From contig CAKPHO010000015.1 of NCBI GenBank assembly GCA_934162195.1, positions 1-8,228 on the forward strand: a stretch of DNA of 8,228 bases, in the 5' to 3' direction. Source of the DNA: an uncultured Bacilli bacterium (lineage in GTDB: Bacteria > Bacillota_I > Bacilli_A > RF39 > UBA660). Below are positions 5,170-8,228 of this stretch, piece by piece. A program made the translations under genes and the position numbers. The notes under the pieces were generated by a model, which saw nothing but the letters and a program-made list of their open reading frames with translations, had not been told where the DNA came from and did no database searches. How positions within the stretch are numbered: position 1 is the stretch's first letter; each line of letters starts with the position of its first letter.

Positions 5170-5342
5170 TGTTCGCTTAGTAGCCCTGTTCCCCTCAAAG
5201 GCTTGCTCTGGTATGCGGGGGGTACGATTAGCTGCATTTAGAAATTGTGCGTCAGCTACAATTTCTTAATGTTTGCTATCGTAGGAGGGGGATAGTCCCC
5301 CTAAAGACTAGGACGACATAGTCGTCCGCTAAAGGCGAACAC
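5169..5342 (+). other. Multibranched intergenic element (candidate origin/packaging region)
   Basis: A GC-rich island in AT-rich DNA. An outer stem (GTGTTCGC 5169-5176 with GCGAACAC 5335-5342, continued by TTAG 5177-5180 with CTAA 5329-5332) encloses several hairpins: a long imperfect one at 5223-5283 (TACGAT/ATCGTA base, AGAAATTGT/ACAATTTCT tip), a C/G-rich one at 5286-5302 (AGGGGGA/TCCCCCT, loop TAG) and one at 5311-5327 (GGACGAC/GTCGTCC, loop ATA); CCCC 5191-5194 can pair with GGGG 5217-5220. There is no coding frame. It lies directly before rep, like the hairpin-rich intergenic region of M13/f1 with both strand origins and the packaging signal. I infer the same role; the nick site is not recognisable. 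Confidence 0.75.
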
Positions 5343-5349
5343 GAACAAA

Positions 5350-5384
5350 AATAAATACCGCGTCTCCAACAGGCGGTATTTATT
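5350..5384 (+). repeat. 12-bp hairpin before rep
   Basis: AATAAATACCGC (5350-5361) and GCGGTATTTATT (5373-5384) form a perfect 12-bp stem with an 11-base loop. A 12-bp palindrome GTAATATATTAC follows at 5385-5396. It could be part of the replication origin, or a terminator of the morphogenesis transcript; the lack of a T-run favours the first. Confidence 0.6.
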
Positions 5385-5451
5385 GTAATATATTACAAGT
5401 AAAAAAATAGAAAAAAGTTTATTTTTCGTTGAAAAATATATAGTTCAAGGC

Positions 5452-5501
5452 ACACGAAAAACAGTTTGGCGAACGATTTAATTGTAAACTACTTCGGGTG
5501 T
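5452..5501 (+). other. Nested hairpin in the rep leader
   Basis: ACACGAA (5452-5458) can pair with TTC and GTGT (5493-5495, 5498-5501, GG bulged), and AGTTT (5463-5467) with AAACT (5486-5490). It ends about 13 bases before the rep ribosome site. It may be a Rep binding site, part of the origin or a control of rep translation. The pairing is imperfect, so confidence is modest. Confidence 0.35.
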
Positions 5502-5530
5502 TTCGAAAAATATAAAAAGGAAGTGTAAAA

Positions 5531-6403
5531 ATGTATATAAATGAAAGAAAAGTTGACAATATGACATATTCTGTTGATATGATACGTTTAAAAACTTCTT
5601 TGACTTATTCAACATTTACAGAGATAGAATTTAGATTAAAAACATGTTGGGCTAGTTATGTGAAAAAACAATGGACAACACCACAATTAAAACAATTTTT
5701 TTATAATTATGATATAGAAATAGAAGAAGGGAAAAATTTTTGGTTTGGATTTTGCCATAATACAGAAAGACGTTCTTTTTATGAAGGTGCAGAATATAAT
5801 TTTACCATTGAATTTAATCCTAATAAAATTAAAGATAATAAAATATTGAAATATTTATTAAGTTTAAGTGGTAAATGGTATATAAAAAGTTATGACTTAG
5901 CTATAGATATAAAAATAAATATATTAGAAATTATTACAGATATAAGTGGAAAAAGAAGGAATTTAACTATTAGTAATGGATATGATGACAAGACAATATG
6001 TATAGGGAAAGGAGACGGACGACTAAAAATTTATAATAAGAAAAAAGAAAGTAATTTAAATATACAAGGAGAATTAACAAGGGTTGAAATAACCAGAGAA
6101 CTTGACGATTTTTGTATAAGTGATGTTAAATTATTGAATTATGACAATAATTTTCCTACTTTATATTTAAATAAATATATCTATTCTTTTGAAAGTTATA
6201 AAGATAGAACTTTATTTGCGTTATTGTATGCGGTTCAAAACGGATTTCCTATACAAGATTTATCGAGAAGGTATAGAGAAAAAATAAAAGAGTTATTTGA
6301 AGGTGGATATAAAATCAAATTTAATAATTCTATAGCAACAGAAGTTTTGAGAAAAACTATATTTTATTATTTTATGGATAATCAAAAAGTGAGGTGGAAG
6401 TGA
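5531..6403 (+). CDS. Rolling-circle replication initiator (Rep_trans/RstA-like)
   Basis: A 290-residue protein with the pattern of the Rep_trans 'replication initiation factor' family, which includes RstA of CTXphi and pII-type functions of other inoviruses. It would nick the double-stranded origin and start rolling-circle synthesis. Visible blocks are YSVDMIRL (13-20), FTIEFNPNK (91-99), SYDLAIDI (120-127), TICIGKGDGRLKIYNKKKE (155-173) and LTRVEITR (182-189). The RLKIYNK block with Y168 is the best candidate for the catalytic tyrosine region, but I cannot prove which tyrosine acts. The ATG at 5531 follows AAAGGAAGTG; a second in-frame ATG ten codons on has no ribosome site. It lies just after the structured element that probably contains its origin, and its stop overlaps the next start (TGATG). 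Confidence 0.88.
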   Translation: MYINERKVDNMTYSVDMIRLKTSLTYSTFTEIEFRLKTCWASYVKKQWTTPQLKQFFYNYDIEIEEGKNFWFGFCHNTERRSFYEGAEYNFTIEFNPNKIKDNKILKYLLSLSGKWYIKSYDLAIDIKINILEIITDISGKRRNLTISNGYDDKTICIGKGDGRLKIYNKKKESNLNIQGELTRVEITRELDDFCISDVKLLNYDNNFPTLYLNKYIYSFESYKDRTLFALLYAVQNGFPIQDLSRRYREKIKELFEGGYKIKFNNSIATEVLRKTIFYYFMDNQKVRWK

Positions 6404-6585
6404 TGCAGCAAGCTATAGGGAATGGTCTTAGTTAATGTTATTTATGTAAGAAAAACAATAAATATTCTTTAAGTTGGACTAGTTTTATGTATAAAACTGC
6501 TAAGGATAACTTTGAGCATATATATTGTTATGAATGTTGTAAGAAAATAGAAGAAGGTGTTATTAATGAGCAAAGTATCAAGTAA
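6403..6585 (+). pseudogene. Broken small cysteine-rich (zinc-ribbon-like) gene
   Basis: An ATG overlapping the rep stop, preceded by GAGGTGG, starts MQQAIGNGLS and then meets TAA at 6433-6435. The same frame continues open for 49 codons with CYLC (starting at 6436) and later CYECC, ending EEGVINEQSIK. Two CxxC motifs about 30 residues apart are typical of a small zinc ribbon. The following gene has its ribosome site inside this frame, so it was probably a normal member of the operon. One nonsense change would explain it (for example from AAA, CAA or GAA). Without the stop it would be 60 residues. Translation from another start is unlikely, as no ATG precedes the first CxxC. Confidence 0.55.
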
Positions 6586-6754
6586 GATTAATAGAATTAA
6601 AAAGAAATTAGATAATATTAGCGGTTTAGATGATGATTTTATAATGTCAAATGTAAATAAGATAGAAATATTTATTGATATAATATTAAGTGATATAGAA
6701 AATTATTTAAAAGAAAATCCATTAAATGGAACAATATTTAAAAATAAAGGATAG
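6566..6754 (+). CDS. Small helical protein, last gene of the prophage
   Basis: A 62-residue protein, mostly charged helix (SKVSSKINRIKKKLDNISGLDDDFIMSNVNKIEIFIDIILSDIENYLKEN), possibly coiled-coil; no family recognised. The start is the ATG at 6566, six bases after AAGGTG; a GTG nine bases upstream lies within that ribosome site and is not used. It overlaps the end of the broken cysteine-rich frame. Its stop codon TAG lies inside the stem of the terminator that follows, a very economical end to the operon. Role unknown; position next to rep suggests replication or copy-number control (inference). Confidence 0.7.
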   Translation: MSKVSSKINRIKKKLDNISGLDDDFIMSNVNKIEIFIDIILSDIENYLKENPLNGTIFKNKG

Positions 6755-6778
6755 GGAAAACCTTATCCTTATTATTTT
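6747..6778 (+). terminator. Terminator of the rep operon
   Basis: AAGGATAGGG (6747-6756) pairs with CCTTATCCTT (6761-6770), 10 bp with one G-T wobble and an AAAA loop, followed by ATTATTTT. It ends the last rightward phage transcript 10 bases before attR. Confidence 0.8.
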
Positions 6779-6787
6779 CAAATATCA

Positions 6788-6818
6788 AACATTGCACAAA
6801 ATCAAAGTTTTGTGCAAT
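6788..6818. repeat. Right attachment site (attR) with intact 11-6-11 palindrome
   Basis: Bases 6788-6810 repeat 201-223 exactly. Together with the host bases to the right they complete a 28-bp site at 6791-6818: arm ATTGCACAAAA, centre TCAAAG, then the exact reverse complement of the arm. Two 11-bp arms around a 6-bp centre is the geometry of Xer dif sites, though the arm sequence is not like the usual Firmicute dif. Putting the left host flank back onto this half recreates the same site, so the uninterrupted host carried the complete palindrome. Confidence 0.8.
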
Positions 6819-7763
6819 AAGAGATAGGAGCAAAATAATAGAACCCTTATCAAGGTCCTACTCACAAGTTCTTGTAACCACTAGCCTTAACAGCTTTACT
6901 AACTATTTATTAGCTATCGTTTGACTAACGTTATTACTTTATAATTTATTACTTGTAATAATGTTAGTCTAGTCTCAGATATTTATTTCTAAAATCAATT
7001 TTAAATCAGTTTTATAATTTATCCTTATAATTTTACATCTAAATAATTTTTCTATTTAAAATTTAATTTTATTACTTAATAATTTTTATTTCATATTATA
7101 TTTTATATAAATTTTCCAAAAATCTTCAAAATGCCTATTTCTCTATATTTGCCGTATTTTACCAACAACAAACTATAAGCCTTAAAAATAAAAACGGCTT
7201 AAAATAGATTCTCGTGCGTCGTTTTTTTAGGTATTTTTTCAGTTTTTTATATATTTATATAAGTATAAAAAATTTGGTTATTTTTTATCTAAAATCTCTC
7301 AAGCCCAGAATTATCAATATTTTGCTAAAATACTAAACAATATATATATAACTAAAATTATAATTGGTTTAAAATTGATTTTCTTAAGTTTAAATTATAA
7401 TAATGAAATTAATATTAATTCAAAACCAAACATTAAAATTTACAATTAACAAATGTTCGTTTTAAAAAATTATATAAATTTAAAATCTTTAATTTATAAT
7501 TTTGAAAATTTTAAAATACAATATTTTTGTAATTTTATTTTTTATTTTAAAAATTTTTAATTATAAATCTGAAGCGAATTCTATTTTGTAAAAACTTTGC
7601 ACAAAATTTTTATATATCTTTTTTTATTTTTTAATATATAAAATATTTACATTAAATATAAATTCACAACATTAAAAATATAGCTATCCCCCTACTCCAT
7701 CATATATTTTTTAACAATTTTTTGTTATAATTAAATATATTTATCATTTATTTTTTAGTGATA
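6819..7763. other. Long AT-rich host intergenic region
   Basis: About 945 bases with no open frame on either strand that I can support. It lies between the prophage and the convergent aminopeptidase gene. Near attR are small hairpins (CCTT/AAGG at 6846-6856, ACAAG/CTTGT near 6865-6876) and a long inverted repeat at 6923-6969. From about 7000 to 7680 it is almost pure A/T with occasional short pairings (AAGCC/GGCTT near 7178-7200). I recognise no tRNA, rRNA or riboswitch. Confidence 0.6.
6923..6969. repeat. 15-bp inverted repeat
   Basis: GACTAACGTTATTAC (6923-6937) pairs with GTAATAATGTTAGTC (6955-6969) along its full length with a single G-T wobble, around a 17-base AT loop. No T-tract follows on either strand, so it is not an obvious terminator. 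It could be part of an unrecognised small RNA or a protein site. Confidence 0.5.
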
Positions 7764-7793
7764 AAACAGAGTTTTATGATTAGAACTCTGTTT
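7760..7793 (-). terminator. Terminator of the aminopeptidase gene
   Basis: AAACAGAGTT (7764-7773) and AACTCTGTTT (7784-7793) form a perfect 10-bp stem with a 10-base loop, starting 7 bases after the minus-strand stop codon. On the minus strand the right arm ends in GTTTTAT, a short T-run. Confidence 0.65.
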
Positions 7794-7799
7794 CAATGT

Positions 7800-8228
7800 T
7801 TATTTTAAATTTTCAGCGTTTAATTCTTTGAGCTCTTCTAATATAAATTTTCCATCTTTCATTACTAGTATATCATCAAAATAAATTTCTCCACCACCAA
7901 ATTCTTTTCTAAGAATTTTAACTATATCCCAATGAATTGCTGACCTATTTCCGTTATCACTTTCTTCTAGTGCCATTCCTGGAGTTAAATGAAAACTTCC
8001 ATTTATTTTTTCATCAAACAATGTATCACACATTGTATTATTAACATATGGGTTTAGTCCAAATGCAAATTCTCCAATATATCTAGCTCCTTCATCTGTA
8101 TCAAGAATTTCATTTAGTTCTTTAGAGTTTTCCTTAGCTGTTGCTTTTACTATTTTTCCATTTATAAAATCAAATTTTATATCTTCAAATATAATATCAT
8201 TATATTTTGTTTTAGTATTATAAGTAAT
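7800..8228 (-). CDS. M29-family aminopeptidase, C-terminal part (host)
   Basis: The frame is open from the window edge to TAA at 7800-7802, giving the last 142 residues of a metallo-aminopeptidase of the M29 family (AmpS/PepS/AmpT type), which removes N-terminal amino acids from peptides in the cytoplasm using two metal ions. Recognisable family blocks are GARYIGEFAFGLNP (with the ligand-type Glu), NGSFHLTPGMAL (His), then RSAIHWDIV (HxD, two more ligands). The end, EIYFDDILVMKDGKFILEELKELN, matches the usual final strands. Full family members have about 400 residues, so roughly two thirds lie beyond the window. The gene is intact as far as visible and belongs to the host. An in-frame internal ATG at 8031-8033 is not the start, since family blocks continue upstream. 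Confidence 0.88.
   Translation of the reverse strand: MTYNTKTKYNDIIFEDIKFDFINGKIVKATAKENSKELNEILDTDEGARYIGEFAFGLNPYVNNTMCDTLFDEKINGSFHLTPGMALEESDNGNRSAIHWDIVKILRKEFGGGEIYFDDILVMKDGKFILEELKELNAENLK

Larger units (their letters stand above)
201..6810. mobile_element. Inovirus-like (filamentous phage) prophage
   Basis: A 23-bp perfect direct repeat (201-223 and 6788-6810) encloses about 6.6 kb with a typical filamentous phage gene set and order: repressor, small early genes, a candidate ssDNA-binding protein, small hydrophobic coat proteins, a secreted pIII-like adhesin, pVI-like and other small membrane proteins, a Zot/pI ATPase, a structured intergenic region and a Rep_trans/RstA-like initiator. 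Apart from the repressor every gene is on the plus strand, and many genes overlap or abut. The size fits known inoviruses. No integrase or transposase is encoded. Two genes are frameshifted and one has an internal stop, so the element may be partly defective, or may use recoding. Confidence 0.92.

Noticed and set aside
5169..5396. Retron-like msr/msd or other reverse-transcribed RNA
   Set aside because: The fold is suggestive, but no reverse transcriptase is encoded nearby, and an inovirus origin region explains the position.
5385..5530. Promoter for rep
   Set aside because: Several TTGAAA- and TATATA-like words occur, but none with acceptable spacing; not distinguishable from AT background.
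6819..6900. tRNA or tmRNA 3' end as integration target
   Set aside because: There are small hairpins but no tRNA cloverleaf, T-arm GGTTC context or CCA-type end on either strand.
7597..7607. Third copy of the att arm (TTGCACAAAAT)
   Set aside because: Only 11 bases match, without the 6-bp centre or second arm in the right order; chance in AT-rich sequence is likely.

Overview
The window holds a compact filamentous-phage (inovirus-like) prophage of about 6.6 kb inserted into the chromosome of a very AT-rich bacterium. Strong AGGAGG-type ribosome binding sites, the AT bias and the style of the flanking genes suggest a low-GC Firmicute (Clostridia-like); Fusobacteria cannot be excluded. Host sequence lies on both sides: the last codons of a membrane protein at the far left, and the C-terminal part of an M29-family aminopeptidase on the minus strand at the far right. 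The two point towards each other across a long intergenic region.

The prophage is bounded by a perfect 23-bp direct repeat (201-223 and 6788-6810). Reading rightwards it has: (i) a minus-strand XRE-family repressor and a back-to-back promoter/operator region (723-830); (ii) a structured untranslated leader (871-995); (iii) small early genes, one a candidate ssDNA-binding protein; (iv) a tiny membrane protein and two tandem major coat protein paralogues, closed by a terminator; (v) a pIII-like adsorption protein, three small membrane proteins and a Zot/pI-type assembly ATPase; (vi) a GC-rich, multiply folded intergenic element (5169-5396) that looks like the replication/packaging region; (vii) a Rep_trans/RstA-type replication initiator, a broken cysteine-rich gene, a last small gene and a terminator. 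No integrase or transposase is present. The restored host site is an 11-6-11 bp perfect inverted repeat, the geometry of a Xer/dif recombination site, so integration by a host recombinase is a reasonable inference.

The most unusual features are two reading-frame breaks, each at or beside a GC-rich hairpin in otherwise AT-rich DNA. In the pIII-like gene a -1 shift on TTTTT, five bases before a 13-bp stem, joins a secreted head domain to a Gly/Ser linker and C-terminal anchor. In the Zot-like gene a +1 shift inside a 31-base hairpin restores the normal C-terminal domain. A third gene after rep has an in-frame TAA. These could be programmed recoding, phase variation, decay of a defective prophage, or sequence errors; the pIII site has the best case for recoding.
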